Position numbers and translations under genes: made by a program
Assembly (NCBI GenBank): GCA_013400975.1
Contig: WBMZ01014181.1
Location: 1 to 64,000, forward strand
Direction of reading: 5' to 3'
Source of the DNA: Atrichornis clamosus
Lineage: Eukaryota; Chordata; Aves; Passeriformes; Menuridae
DNA: 64,000 bases
The notes under the pieces: generated by a model
The model's database searches: none
What the model was told of the DNA's origin: nothing
The model's input: the letters and a program-made list of their open reading frames with translations, nothing else
Part shown: piece by piece, positions 1 to 13,430 of the stretch
Numbering within the stretch: position 1 is the stretch's first letter
How the letters are laid out: the number at the start of each line of letters is the position of its first letter

Positions 1-143
1 CCCCTCTCCATTATTGGAGATACCAAGTTTTCCCACTGGGGTGGAAAGAGAAGAGGGAAAGCAGGCCTGTACTGTTGGGCATCCCGCTGGGTAAAGCCTG
101 TTGGTTTAACAAGGAAAAGAAATGGAAAAAGATTATTATCCAC

Positions 144-157
144 TTTTTTTTTTTTTT
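144..157. repeat. Poly-T run
   Basis: Fourteen consecutive T bases. This may be the poly-A tail of a minus-strand retroposed sequence or plain low complexity. Confidence 0.6.
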
Positions 158-3100
158 CTGCCTGGTTTTCCCTCTATGCTTTCAAAGAGTGAGGGTTGAA
201 ACTGAATGCCAGAAATTCCTGCTCCTTTATCAGGTGTCACCGGGGAAAGGAACCCCAGGTGAGAGCCTGTGAATGTTCCATGCTCCCTGCCAGTCCCACT
301 GCTCAACTCTCAGCGGTGCTGGCCCACCATAGGTTGCTTATGCAATGAATTCCCCCAGCCATCCCAGACTTCCAATTGTGTTTGGGAGCACCAGCCGCAC
401 GGTTTGTGTTGTTATGAGTTAATGTCTTCTGGTCTCTGAGTCACTGCTGATGAATATTCAGATGTTTGGAGCCTCATCCCTTGCACACATGAGCATTTTC
501 CAGCAATGTTAATGAGCTTTACAACCAATCCTTGTTGACTAGTGCATAGCCAGAGCCAAGCAGAGCAAACAAAGAAGGAGCAAATTGGCATGCTGCTGTA
601 ATCCAAGCATCCTGATAGCCAAATTCTGACCTGCTGACCATAATGCTTCTAGAGTCAAATATTTCAGAATTACATGTACCTTTGCTTTGTCCTGCATAAG
701 AATACTAATTTCTAGTCAAAAACAGAAAAAAAAGCTCTACAATTTCCAGAAGCTATTTCTGTGACATGTCTGAAAAATACTGACTTAAGACTTCTTATAC
801 AGCATGAATATAAAGTTTCAGTAATTCAGGAGGAGGATATAGGATATTAAAATATTCTAATCCCCTGAACATGTTTGGCTTTTTTTTTAGAAAGTGACCA
901 TAATTGTGATAGATTTTTCTGTCTCAGCTCATGCAGACCTCCTAGTCTCTATAGTTGCTCTTCTTATAGTAGCAGGCACTGAGATCCTGTATGTAAATCA
1001 TGTTGCAGACTCATTAGTGTTACTGCTGCTTGGTTGCTAGCTGAGACACCAGTTCTGATTTAGGGTATTTTGACACTTAGCAACAAACTAAGCTTTGTGA
1101 GCAGGTGGCTGAGCCAAAATAGTAGCAGAGTTCACAGTTAGCTGAAATAATAACAAGGAATTGCTGGTCAGAATATGCTTTCTTTCTTGATTTATTAAAA
1201 CAGCCTACAAAAAACTCATTTATGAAGGGTCCACTCCCACGAGACACCTGCTTCAAAAGCACCATAATACAGCTGTGTTGCTTTGCACGCAGGCGAACAG
1301 GTGCCGCAGCCGACCGTCCAACCAGCAGATCCACTCACCTGCGGTGCACAGAGTAACCAACAGCTTGTGTTTCTTGCCTAACCAGGAGATCTTTAACAGC
1401 TCAGTTCTAAACTCTCCCAACAGCTTCTTGCATCTGCAACTCTAAATCCACTCTCCTTTCCAGATCTACATTGCTGTTCTCTCTGCCTGAAGAATCGGAC
1501 GTTGTCTCAGATGGTCCGTGGGAGAGTCTCTCCCAGTGCCGGTGTGGCATTTCCCTTTCTCTCACTCCACCTACGCAATCCATACTTATGTACAGAGAGA
1601 GTAAGGACATCCACCTTTCTTTTGAGGGTCTCAGTGACACCTTGGATCAAGGGCTTCCTCTCAATAATTTCCAGCCTGGCTGTAAAGTTGAGCATCACCT
1701 GCCCAACTTCCCAAGCAAAACAACATTCCAGGCACTGGAGGTAGCATAAAGCTTTAACTCTGTTGCGCAATTCCTACAAAATCCAAGAGGGAAGGAGACC
1801 ACCTCCCATCATGTGAGACCCTCTCAATATGTAAGATAGCCAGATTAAAACAAAAGAGCAGCCAAAAAATCTGAGGAGAGACCAGCTCTCCACTTTGGAC
1901 AATGCGTACTTTTACTCTCCAGTCACTCTTTATTCCTTTTATGCCACATATTTGTAGTCAAATGCAGGGATTTGAAACCCATGGCTGAAGGTCAGACACA
2001 GCCCAAAAATTAATCTCAGTTTTTAAAGGCATGACTGTGGGCTTGCCTGAAGGCCTGAGCTCCTGGGGTGGCTCACCAGCAGTGGTTGAGAGAGCAGCAG
2101 AGCTCTTGTCAAGAAGGCAGATCCCACCCTGGCCTCAAGGCTGGAGGATGGCGCTTGGGGAGGTCCGAGCATCCGTCTGTTCATCGCAACTCTGTGATTT
2201 CACTGCGAGGCTGTGAGCAAGCCTCTTCCAGAGCTCTTGTGTTCTGCAAAATGGAGCTAGAAATAGAAATTTGTCTCATGTGCGAGACTTGCCATCTGTT
2301 TGGGAACCTTGCTAGCAGGTTCACCAGCTGAAAGTGAAGTGTTGAAGGCTTTGTATGGGAGGATGAGAAGGTGTATATGTGTGGGGGCAGGTTGGGGTGG
2401 TAGCCTTGCAAAGGCTGTTTGCAGCAATTGTGCAAGCAGCAGAGGGGACTGGGGGCACAGTCTTGGTAGAGATGCTGCAGGTATTTCCCATGTGCTGAGC
2501 TGGACACAAAGCTCCACACTCAGGCTCACAGGCCAGTGAATGGTAGGTACTTGGTAGCTTCATTATGGGCATCCAGCCCGAACCACTTCAGACGGCAAAA
2601 CTTATTTTCAGAAGGCAGAGGAACATTCTCTAGGAAAATAAGCTTTCTTGCAGCATGAACTTGCAAAAATTGCTAGTCACTTTCTTAAATCCTGACAGTT
2701 TACATTAACAGATCATTATGTATAAAGAACTAAGTTTTATTAACAGTTCCAGAAGAAATCAATGAAGATAATGCAGAGAATTGGGATCCCAATGAGGAAA
2801 TAAACTGCAGGAGAGGAGGAATTGTTGACAAGCAAGAAGCTTTTCCCAGAAAAATACCGCTGCTATTATTAGGAAAGCATGAGGAAAAGACATATATATA
2901 ACTCAGGACATAAGTGAGTTGTCTGCCTTAGGGGAGAAGGTAAAGGAGAATTGTTTTCTTAAAAGTTCTTTTTAAGATGTAAGCAGGTCTTTAAAACACA
3001 GGCAAGAATTCTGCATGTTATGTTCACTAGCATGGGGAATTCAGTAAATGAGAACCAAACCCGAAGGGCTCCATCCCAGATGATAACTCTCATGCAAGGG

Positions 3101-3469
3101 GTATTTAAGTGTACCCCTGGGCCCACATGGAGAGATTGGGCAGGGACTTCAGCAACTAGTACACTGCAGAGAAAGAGGAAGAATGATCAGCAAAGGCCAT
3201 GGTATAGACTGGAGCGATCAGAAAAATATTAATCCTGTAGTAAGTGGTCAGATCCTGTTCTTACTTCTATGAGCCCTTAGCCTGATTACTGCCATGTGGT
3301 ATATTAGATTATTTCTCAACAGTAGCTCTTGAATAGCCCTTTACACATTCATGAATAGATATTTTAAAAAAAGGTAAGCTGCTTTCTTACCAACTTGATA
3401 CCTTCCAAAGGGCCAGAGCTCAACATGGTTGGACATGTGAGTGCTCTGAAGGTGCCTGAAGGTGAGCAT

Positions 3470-3500
3470 GCATGTGTGTGTGTGTAATGCATGTGTGTGG
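3470..3500. repeat. Short TG microsatellite
   Basis: An interrupted TG repeat with ATGCATG at both sides, about 30 bases long. Confidence 0.6.
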
Positions 3501-5829
3501 AGACCTTGAGGGCATTCTGGTTGATGGTGTCCAAGAATTTAACTGGAATGCCTTGGAAGACCATCTAAGATAAAATGAACGCAGGGAAAGAGTTTTTGCA
3601 ATGAAGAGAAGTGAGAAGCACTGAACCTTGGGCTCCTGGTGCTCTTTCCTTTACATCTCAGTGTCTGGTTTCTGAGTTGTTTGGAATCTCAGTAATGTAC
3701 TCCAGGCTACTGAGCCAAACAGAGCCAGGCTCAGACCTCAAAAGAATTACAGATCTGCCTGTCAAACTTCCAGGGGATGAGGTTAACATTCAAGCTACAG
3801 GATATGTAATGTACTTTACCACATAATTGATTCATTTTCACATCATCAACCTTTATATGTGGTAACATTTCAAAAATCTGTGGGTCAGTTTAAAGGGAAA
3901 ACAGCTGGCAATGCCTTAGAATCAATATCAACTGAAGTGACTGACTCAAAGACAGCAGAAAACCACCAAGACTGCAGCAAGAGAATGAAACAAGCTTTTA
4001 AGGAGATAGAGCTGTGGCTAATTTTGAACGAGAGGCATCAAAACATCACTGGATGTTCTTATAGGGTGCCAAAAATTGTTTTACTGTGTTGCTCGTATTA
4101 CTCTGAGCCATTCTGGATCAGCCTTCAGTGTAGTGAGACACTTAAGATGACTTACAAATGTGTTCAGAGAGGAAACAGGTGAAAAGTGTTTTCAAGGCTG
4201 ATGCAGCAGTCAAAATTTTGGTCTCTGATGAAATGAGAAAACTTGGCTGGAGTATGGAGAATTTGTTTACTGTGCTTTTCACACAGAAATGCTCAACTGA
4301 TGTACTTCTCAAGAGAAATTTCTGAGTCAAAGATGACACAGCAGTGGTGTGTTCAGTGTTTGCACTAGTATCAAAGTAAATTTATCAAAGACCCAGGATA
4401 CAAGCATCCAATTTGGGCTAATTAAAAGTACATCTCGCTGCTGCAATAAAATAGTATGTCTTAGTCAATAAAAAGCACAAAGCCAAACCAAGACCTGATG
4501 TAAGGCAGTCCAAATCTGACACAGCAGATGCTTTACGTGTTACTTTAACCCGCCTTTACAATAAAACAAAACATAGTTAATATTGATTCTTTTAAAACCT
4601 GGCACATTATCAATGCTCTTGTATGTGTTCTGGTAAGACACGTCTCTTCCTGAGAGGGACCATGTGCTTTCACTAAAGTCAGCAGGAGCTAAGCACTTTT
4701 TACTCAGTACCTTTGAAAAACAGCCCTGTACCTTGCTGCAAACGAACCCTCACCAAAAGCAACCATCTGGGATGATTTTTGCTAGAGATCTTACATATGG
4801 AATAACTTTAACTCCTATCTACTTCTACATTACTACAGGATTTATAACAATCTAGAGCAATAATACCATGTTTCTAATTTTTTTTCAAATCCATAGCCCA
4901 TGTTAAGTCTTTGAAAAAAAATCCCAAATATTTGATCATCCAGGCAATGCTTGCAAGCAGTATGAACCCTTCCCACTTGTAAAACAGGACACAAAATAGA
5001 GAACAGACTTGTACAAGGATGCCCAAAAATCAGGTGCAGAGATAATTTATCCCGAATTACCTTTCAGCTCTGTCTGGTTGACATCATTGTCTCCCCTGGC
5101 AAATGACTGATCATCAGGAATGTTTCCCCCTATCTCTGGCTTCAGGAATGGGTTTTTTAAATTCCTGTAGTACGGAGCTATGGCCCTCAGGTTCTCTGAT
5201 TTTATTCCCACTGATTTTCTGGCTAATTTTTGGAAATCTCCTAAAGTCAATATATGTGACAATCAGAGAAGCAACATCCAGACTTCTGAAGATTTACCAG
5301 CCCTTCTTTGTGTTATTGTTTATCTTTTCTGGTGTCCAGTATGAAGACTACTGCTGCTCCTGGAGCTGACTTCATTGTCCATGTCCTTTACCAGGAACCA
5401 ATTAGGGTGGACTGCAATGGTAAATGGATCTACTGTAACCCAGCCACACATCAACAATATACCTCAAAGTTAATGAAGCGCAAAAAATAAAAAAGGAAGA
5501 CAAACGCCACTGTTTCCTTTAGCTATTTAGTGTTTCCCTGTATGTATTAGTTTATTTTCAAGGGATGGAGAAGTGTAGGACAAAGTCAGAACTCTCTCCC
5601 CTCACTGATGACTGTGATGGGCCAAGCAAAGGGAAGCAGAATGGATTTCTGATATCTGCTGGTATAGGCAATTACCAAACCTCAGCTACCTCTCACTCAC
5701 ATCAACCTTTAAGTCCAACTCCATCCCCCTGGGTTTATGGTGCACCAAAGCTCCAAGCTGGTAGGCTCACAGTGGTCCTGAAGGACTGAGAGCCTCTAGA
5801 CTGTGTCCCACACTGTAAGTCCATCAGGT

Positions 5830-5940
5830 CTTGGTGGTGGTGACTTTCCCTAAGGAAGCTCACCGGGATTTGCCTGAAAGCCCTGATCCTACTGGAATAT
5901 AAAAACTTTAACTGCCCAGACAAGCCACATCAATTAACGT
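5830..5940 (+). repeat. Possible small CR1 LINE relic (endonuclease part)
   Basis: One plus-strand frame gives KALILLEYKNFNCPD, which resembles the conserved CR1 endonuclease segment ending in a DFN.PD motif. The upstream bases also fit loosely but frameshifts are needed. The catalytic Asp of the DFN motif is not kept. It is very short, so it may be coincidence; a RepeatMasker run would decide. Confidence 0.3.
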
Positions 5941-6339
5941 AACAAATCATTAAAACAAAAAATTATAAGAACCGGACAATCAAGTCATTTACTGCAGTAG
6001 CCCTGAAGTTATTTACTTCAGCCACTCTTGTCCCACTGAAAGCAGTGTGGGATACTCCCACTCTGAAGCTGCTAGCCCAGACAGCCTGCCCCAATCATGT
6101 GTTGCCACAGATGTTTCGAAAGGGAGGATCATACCTTGTACCACCTGTACAAGGCCCACAGATACCCTGCACCTTGGCCTGGAGTTTTGCCTTCTGCCCT
6201 TCAGCTCTATGACTTCCCTGTGGATGTTACAGGCCTGGGTGCAAAGAGATTTCAGTTTCCTGACAAGTGTCTGTGAGAAAGCAAGGCTTTCTCAAGGACG
6301 CTGCAGGAAAACAATTCAGAAGTATTGTAAACTACGGTC

Positions 6340-6546
6340 ATGTTATGAGACAAAAGAAGAAAATATATGAGGTAAGAGTTACTGGGTCCAGCCAATCCCT
6401 CTGGGGGGTGGCTGGTCAGTGAACCAATGACCTTATGTTAGTCCAGCGTGCTAAGGTATATAAGCACCTTTGTAAATTAATAAAGTGTCAGTTTTTTCAT
6501 CTACATAAAATCGTCCATGTTGCTGGTTATCTGCACGCTAGCGACA
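6340..6546 (+). mobile_element. Probable solo retroviral LTR (3' half clear)
   Basis: The plus strand shows promoter and polyadenylation signals packed as in an avian retroviral LTR: CCAAT boxes at 6,392 and 6,424, a TATATAAG box at 6,457-6,464, and an AATAAA at 6,479-6,484 only about 20 bases later. A short U5-like tail follows and ends in GCTAGCGACA near 6,546. No gag, pol or env sequence was recognised on either side, so this would be a solitary LTR left by recombination. The 5' boundary and any target-site duplication were not established. It could in principle be a chance cluster of signals. Confidence 0.45.
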
Positions 6547-9500
6547 CTTCCCCTTCTTTTGGTTTTATTTGCTGGGCTCTGCAATGTGTCTCAAATTTCT
6601 GCCCTAAATTCAGTAAGGTCAAGGAAGCAGAGAAAGGGCTGGGGTAAGGGATCAAGGAGCACCACAAACCCCTGCTTGTCCTGCTCTTCCTCCTCCTGGG
6701 TATGTAAGCTCTGCACAGAAAGCAGAGTTACACTTTCTTCACAGGCGTTCTGCTGTGCACCATGACTGCATTTTTCTGTTAAGCCCTGTAACAAACAGGG
6801 TGATGAGAAACCCAAAGCTACCTGGAAAACTGGGATGCTCAATTAACAGCTGATTTTTGAGAGAAGTTAGATTTCCTGCCACATTTAATGGATTCAGTGT
6901 GTGACCCTCATTAGCTTCACCAGCAGCAAGGAGTTGGCTGCCCCTGCACACAGGAGTCCTGTGCCAGCAATCCATCATCCAGAGCACAAGTAGCGATCAC
7001 TCATCCCAAACAGACCCACCAGCCCAGCACCAGAGGAGTGCACTGCCAGTGAAGGCACACACAGCCCAAACAGCAACGACCTTCAACTTGTTCTCCTGCT
7101 GATCTCTTCCCTTATCCACTACATTTTCTCCCACTCCTGCAGGAGATTACACTGCGATCCAACAGGAGGCATTGCACTCAGACCACAGTCCTTCCTGCCC
7201 AACCACACCATCCATCCTGGCCAAGGGAGAGGCCATTCCTGTGGAAAAAAATGTGTAATTGTTTTATACAATAGTGATGACCACCCTGCAAAGGAGCTGA
7301 CTTAGTCACGCATTCCTGTTTCTGAGCACTTGATTTTGTCAGCTGCTAAGGTGAAGGCAACAAAGAGTAGGGTTTGGCAAGTACCTAGAAAGGGAAAATT
7401 CCCAGGGTGCCTTTCCATGCTTGGACCTGACCGGTCAGAATTACTCACTGTGGAAAAAACAGGGGTAATGCTAAAACCTTGTAAAGATTGCAGATTTACC
7501 CTGCAGTTTTGGCCCACCATCTCTATTATTTTAGTCCATGCTTTGTTTCTAAGCACCTGTTTTCTAGGTGTAGATTTTGTGCAAAAGAGACCTATAGGCT
7601 GAACAAATTGTAGTGGATGAAAACCACCCAAAAAGAGGTGTGCACCATCAAATCCCTTTCCTGCTGCAGGAATAGAGATATTTGACTGCTGCTTGATTGA
7701 GCAGTGATACAAAGGAACCAAGATCCACTTGGTGACAGGAATTATAGATTCAGAGAAAGAGTGGCATAATCAGTTTGCCTGCTGGCATGTCTGTGTTGTT
7801 CTAGATACAGCCTCTTCTGCCCCTCTCCCTCACTTGTTTCCCTAGCTGCATTTGTTTTCTGGTACTCAATGTCTAAATACAAAAAAAATCACATGTTCTT
7901 TTACTTTCTTGTATTCCTACACCCCCAGTCTGAAGTCTGCTTTTTTTTTCTCCTCTTTTCCTCAAAATAGTGGCTTTTCCCATTCACTTAACCTCACACT
8001 TCCAGTTGCAGCCACAGTTGGATGCAAGTTAATTTGCAGTTTGATGATGACACTTCCCCAGTGCAGAGTCTCTGAACACAAAGGTATTTTTTTTTTCTTG
8101 GGCACCAGTAACGCTGATGAGGTCAGCTGAGCTTTGGGAGTAGATTTTATTACCTAAAAGTTCTTCCAGAGCTACCTGATTGGAGCACAAAGTATTGTTT
8201 TATATTGCAAAAACTGTGTCTACCTAACTTAAACCACTTGAAAGGCAGAAAATAATTCATCAGCATGTTGCAGTGGGGTTTGTAATGGCCCTGTGCAAAG
8301 CTTATCTTAGTAGAGGAAAATGTCTTCCTACAGACTAAACTGTTTAGGCAGCAGAGGCTTTGAAACATCATCCTTATAACTGCCCCTAAATTAGCTCAAG
8401 TTGTTTGTTTTATAAAGGACAACAAACCCAACAAACTTTTAAGCAAACAGCAGGACAAACTTTTCCAGCTGCAAAGGGGATTTGTAGGCACTGTGTGTCA
8501 CTATTGAAGTACACTACATTTGGTTAAAAGGAGGCCAGCTCCCAAAGCCTGCATCTTGGTACAAGCACAGATACAGCTAGGTCAGCGTAAAGATCCTTCT
8601 AGGGATCACACAGGGTTAGTGTGCCACTCTGGAGAGAGCTCCAGCAATCCCTGCTGAGACTAGAGAATTTTTTCCTTAAAGCTGGGCTATGAAGCGTTCG
8701 TACCATTACTTCTGAAGGTGCACTTTGTGTGTTGCATGGAGTGGACAGTCTATTGTGCCTCCTCTTGGAGTGAGCAGTGGTGGTGTGAGAACTTTAGTAG
8801 CAGTACCAGTACACCAACACAGGGAAATACTGAATGCTTCAGTGCTCTCAGACCACATTGCCCAGGCAGATCTTTGCCATGCAGCTGTCACAGCTGCTGA
8901 GCTCTTGACTATCCCTCACATCTTCTGACCAGGAAATATTTTTGAAACAACAGCTTACAGTGTTTCAGTGCATATCACAGTGATCTAAGAGCACACATTT
9001 TATCAACTCAGTTTTGCCTGAGAGGGAATTGAAGAGTGTGTCAAAGGCTCTCCAGGTGCTCACAGCCAGTCAGACCTGAGATGGTCTAGCCCAGTATAAG
9101 CTCTCCAAAATACAGTGTAGCTATTGCATACTCAATGCCAGCCACTTCACTCTCTAGATCTGCTCCTGTAAAACTTACTGATGAAAATATAGCTGAAGAA
9201 TATTAAAATTGAGCTACAGCTCACTGGATTTACCCCTTACTCTGTGAGTTTTTTTCTGTTCAGCTGTCTGAAGTTCACAGCAGCTTTTCACTATTATTCT
9301 GCAGGCTGTTTCTGAACAGAGGAATTTTGTAATCATATGAAACAACCACTGAGATTCTGAGACATATTTACTTTGAAGAAAAGCAGCATGCAGGTAACAT
9401 TTAAGAGCATCTCAGAACGCTATGAATCTACACAGTAATGAAAAACTCAGTTAACTTTCAAATGTTAATGCCCTTCTTATCGTCAGTAAACTGTTGTAAA

Positions 9501-9816
9501 AAGATGAGTCCATGGTCTTTTCAAGGGCAGTCACACTGGTGATTGTATGACAGAGAGAGGCATTTCATGAAACAATGCATGCAAAAGTACAAAATATGTT
9601 CAACCTTTATTGAACAAAGCTTGTAACAAAGGCAGGTTTTGAATCTGCTTCAGCCGGTTGAATCCAGGTATAACCTAATAAATCTGAGTCCCAAGAGACC
9701 CCCATTCTCCCTGCACAGGTAGGCCATTCACTCATTAGCAGTGTCCTTTCAAAACACAGATGCTTAAAAGAGCTGTATTTAAATAGTACTTAGAGTTACA
9801 TAATATAGGGAGAAGT
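6547..9816. other. Intergenic DNA without recognised genes
   Basis: No gene was recognised. The longest open frame, 139 codons on the minus strand (7,721-7,302), has an overlapping plus-strand frame and no family similarity I can name. The stretch 8,725-8,928 is open on the plus strand but also on other frames. Confidence 0.5.
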
Positions 9817-10228
9817 TCAGAGGAGAGAAACAAGACCGATCAGAAGCATGAAAGTTTCCATGCACAGAGTGACTAAGGCAGGACTCTTAAATCTGAAAAA
9901 TATGTGAATTGGGGTAAATACAGTACAGAAGTCTATGAAATTATAGATTACAAGTTGGAGAGGGAAGAAGTTACCCTGATTTTCGCAGTACCAGAGATAC
10001 ATGATGTAGAAGGAGGCCAGTGGGAAAATGACGTACAAAGCAATTATGAGATGTTTCATTGTATCTGTTGTAGCACACCTGAGATTCTCCTTGGTAGATG
10101 CTAAAATCAAAGTTGTCAAAGATCCCAAAGGAAAAAGCCACCAAAGCTACAAAAGAGTCTATGTAGCATTTCTGCCCAACCAGGATATTCCTGTAGCATA
10201 AGCAAAACACTTGCACCTGCAACACCAC
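9817..10228 (-). pseudogene. Degraded stretch weakly resembling AIG1/ADTRP membrane proteins
   Basis: Two minus-strand frames, related by a frameshift, give very hydrophobic peptides. The second contains FPLASFYIMYLWYC, which keeps the FP, F and W spacing (FPxxxFxxxxxW) of a transmembrane segment in the AIG1/ADTRP (FAR-17a) family, followed by a P about ten residues on. The first contains CYIDSFVALVAFSFGIFDN, which could match the preceding segment. Three frames are open over the same bases, no start or good splice sites were found, and overall identity is low. If real, it is a decayed copy; otherwise it is chance hydrophobicity from a T-rich strand. Confidence 0.2.
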
Positions 10229-13200
10229 TCATTTCTATTACAGTTTTCACTAGACCAGATGTTTCCCACTTCTTCAATTAAGGGTGTCATGATGCATTTG
10301 GATTGCTCAGATTTACAGGAAAACATACTCTGTAAATTAAACTCTATTCTATGAACACACTAGGAAGGAAAACAGACACTTCAAACTTTGTACAAACTAG
10401 TCTGACATGCCAATTCACTGATTCATCACTTAATTCACAATGTTTCCAACTCGCAGTTCTCCGATTCATAACCCACAACTCAAGCAGCAGTGAACAAAAT
10501 AGTTACCTCGTTGACAGTGAGAGTGCTCATTCCTCCTCCTCCATCACTTTGTGGGTGTCTCCTGCTTCACACCTGGAAGCACAAAAGCCTCAGCAGTCTG
10601 GCTGCTGTTGGATCTGCTTCAAAGGATTTTGGGGTAAACTGATGTCTTTATAACTTCCAGTGTGGAAGCTTGATCTACACCATTTTAGTGAGTTAGCAGA
10701 TTCTGAAGACACTGTCACACAATCAATACGCAAGGATTATGGCTGCAGGACACAGCAAGCTGCAGGTGATGGCAGCTGCACAATGACCTCTTCCCCTTCC
10801 CATCCATTACATCCTTCCTGTGTGTTGCCCTGACTTTGCCCGAATGCCGCTGTTTCCAAGCCCTTGTGTCAACTCTGCGTTAACCAAGACCTGAGCAGGA
10901 TTTGAGTGAGCAGTCAAGAGGTGTCCCTTTCATTCCCAGACTAACAGAGCAGAGACCAGACGAGCACAAATGTGTTTGGGTTGGGCTACAGAGAGGCCGA
11001 GCCCAGCCTGGATCTTCTCACAGCACACACTCAGCTACGCAGTTGGTTTGCAACTTCTGACTGCCTCTCAGGGCCGAGTTTTCCAACACTCAACAGGACT
11101 TCTGACTTTCTCTTCATCGTGGCCTGTCAGCCTAGCAGACAGAGCTTGTTCCTGAGCCCAGCTGTGGCCCTCAGCATGTGCTTGTTGAAGGATCTGAGGA
11201 GGGGGTGAACCGCTGCGCAGCCACACACATCTCCCTTCAGTGAGGGCCAGGATGTCTGCCTTCTGCCACCACTGCCAGTTCTCTAGAGTGGGCAAAACAG
11301 CCCTGGGGCCTTCCTCATCTTTCTGTTCCTTCCACCTCTCCCCACCAGGAGCCTTCCTTTTGCACCATTTTGGCCATGTTTTCCCTCTTGAGCTTGCAGT
11401 TCTTGTTTTCTTTCTTCAATATTCAACTCAGGCCTTTCAAATTTGCCTTTAAACACTGAGTAAATCCCTTTCACCTGCACATCAAAGCCTCCTAGCTTCT
11501 CTCAGGCTCTGTTTTTCATTACAGGTACTACTCCAATATATATTTCTCTAATGTACATAACTATTCCTTACTCATCCAGCTATCATGCCAGCTCCAGTAT
11601 ACAAGACAATCCCTCTCCTTCCATCAACACTCACTTTTGATTTTCCTCTTTCATGACAGGGCTATTAATTCTGGTTTTCCCACCCCCTCTGATCTGGTCA
11701 TCTTCCTCTATTGTGCCATCACTCAAGATCACAAGCTAGCACCAGCAGATACAGCCTTCTCCTTGGGAAAAACCAGGACAAATGTGAAAGTAATATGCTG
11801 AGGAAAGAGCATAGCAGGAAGGAAAGAGCCCAGCAGCAGAAAAGGGCGGGGGGCTATGTGTGTCACCAGTTCGGCAGAGCATTCACTGATTAGTTTTAGT
11901 GAGAGCCAATTATCACTGGTAGTACCAGTCACTAGAAAAGTCAGTGCTGAGTTACATTGTCTCATTTTGGTGCACAAATCAGATGCTGCCACTGCTTGTG
12001 AAAGGTCACAGCTTGGGGATAACCTAGCAGCACAGGCATTGGGGCTTGTCAAGGTTTTTACCTGTAAGAGCAATTATCTAATGACCTGGTACTTACTACT
12101 AGCTTTGTTTTAGTTTTAGCTTTACTTTATCCAACTGCAGGGTGAAATGCTTGTTGTTATATGTACTTTTTGTAACTAGTAGACAGTAATAGTAAATTGT
12201 TATTCTGTGTAGAATGAACTATTTATGATGCCAAAATAAAATGCAGCATAAAGGTTCCCTAGGATGGGATGGTAACAGGGGCCCTGGCAGTGCAGGTGTA
12301 GGATGACATCAGAGGCCTCAGGCTACAAATTGCCCACCAGTGGTAATTACTGGTTATCCAAGGGTGGAACATTAGCAGGTATGTAGGACAAATTCTAGAT
12401 GTAAAGAAGGAGACCAAACACTGAGTACACAACACATGTAAAACACATCATGCAGCAAATTTGGATCTACTGTGGAGCTGAATCAATAAAAAAAGAACAA
12501 GATGTGGAGTGTACTAGAAAGCATGTAAAAATTACCTCTTGTGTATCGTAGGGTGAGCAGGAAGAAATTTTCTGTTGTTCTTATCCCAGTGGAAAGGAAG
12601 ATAAACTCCTCCCACTAATAGCAGATTCTGCTTGGTGGAGGACCTGGGACACTGGTGACTTGCTGTTACACATGACCCCATCCAGACTGAAGACATCACA
12701 ATGAAGTGAAGAGGGGCAGTGAAGAGATGCGTAAAAAGCAGAGAAAGTTGACTATGTTATAAAGTTTATATGTCCCAGTTTTACATAACATAATTTGGAC
12801 TATAAGCGTGTCATTGTAATAAAAATACAAGAATATAATTCTATCGTAATGATTTCAGCTAATAATAATTCTTTGATTAGATTATTTTTTAAAAGAATAA
12901 CAATATATTCTTCCCAGGTCTGCCTGTAAGGTATGTTCCATTTTGATCATAGCTAGAGTTGCAATGCGACAAATTGATGGGTATTGACGCAACCTGCCCC
13001 ACAGCTTGGATGTAACAAGTTGGTAACAAATGAAGTGTGCTTTCAGGAGAGACTTTTGTTTGTGTTTGGCTTCTCTGAGCTGCTGGACTGTGGGATCTGT
13101 GGAGGAAGAAATTTGGCTTTGGACTATTTCCTCCCCAGTGCATCTCTGAGATGGGATGGCTGCGTTGAGGACACAAGTTCAGCTCACTCAAAAAAGACCC

Positions 13201-13329
13201 TCACCAAAAATACACTTTTATTAACATGGCTCAGAAGTGAATTTTTAAATTTTAACAATTAAGATGCAGCAACTGGTGTCTGTAGTGCTGCTGTGTAGAA
13301 GTAATTGATCAAAATACAGAACACAAGAC
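10229..13329. other. Intergenic DNA immediately downstream of F13A1
   Basis: No gene, LINE or clear repeat was recognised. The open frames of 60-114 codons overlap each other on both strands. The stretch is AT-rich near 12,740-12,900. Confidence 0.5.
13217..13222 (-). terminator. F13A1: Alternative distal polyadenylation signal
   Basis: This is a third AATAAA on the minus strand, about 130 bases beyond the preferred signal. No strong GT-rich element was seen directly downstream, so it may be unused. Confidence 0.2.
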
Positions 13330-13345
13330 ACAAGTGCAATCACGC

Positions 13346-13351
13346 TTTATT
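13346..13351 (-). terminator. F13A1: Likely main polyadenylation signal of F13A1
   Basis: The canonical AATAAA hexamer on the minus strand is followed within about 15-35 bases by a GT-rich downstream element (TTGTGTCTTGTGTTCTG). This makes it the best of three candidate signals. Confidence 0.55.
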
Positions 13352-13430
13352 TTAAATTCATATTACACTGTATTTATAAAATGTCTGGAAAGAAAAGCAA
13401 GTTTATATGCAAGAGCACAAAATGGATAAT

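Larger units (their letters stand above)
1..5800. other. Intergenic DNA downstream of F13A1, left end
   Basis: No exon with flanking splice sites and family similarity was recognised on either strand. The open frames are short, overlap on several frames and look like chance. In human, the neighbour on this side of F13A1 is NRN1, but no neuritin sequence was seen. A T run lies at 144-157 and a short TG repeat near 3,470-3,500. Confidence 0.6.

Noticed and set aside
5308..5490. Plus-strand frame with VLYQEPIRVDCNGKWIYC
   Set aside because: It looks protein-like over about 30 residues, but no family, start context or splice sites support it.
7302..7721. 139-codon minus-strand open frame in the intergenic region
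   Set aside because: A long plus-strand frame overlaps it, there is no recognisable domain, and no splice context supports a gene.
9990..10110. Possible LY86 (MD-1) last exon, because one frame reads FSIYQGESQV
   Set aside because: The match to the F-x-I-P-x-G-E-Y-x-V pattern lacks the Pro and Tyr, no following cysteine spacing fits, and in human LY86 lies on the other side of F13A1.
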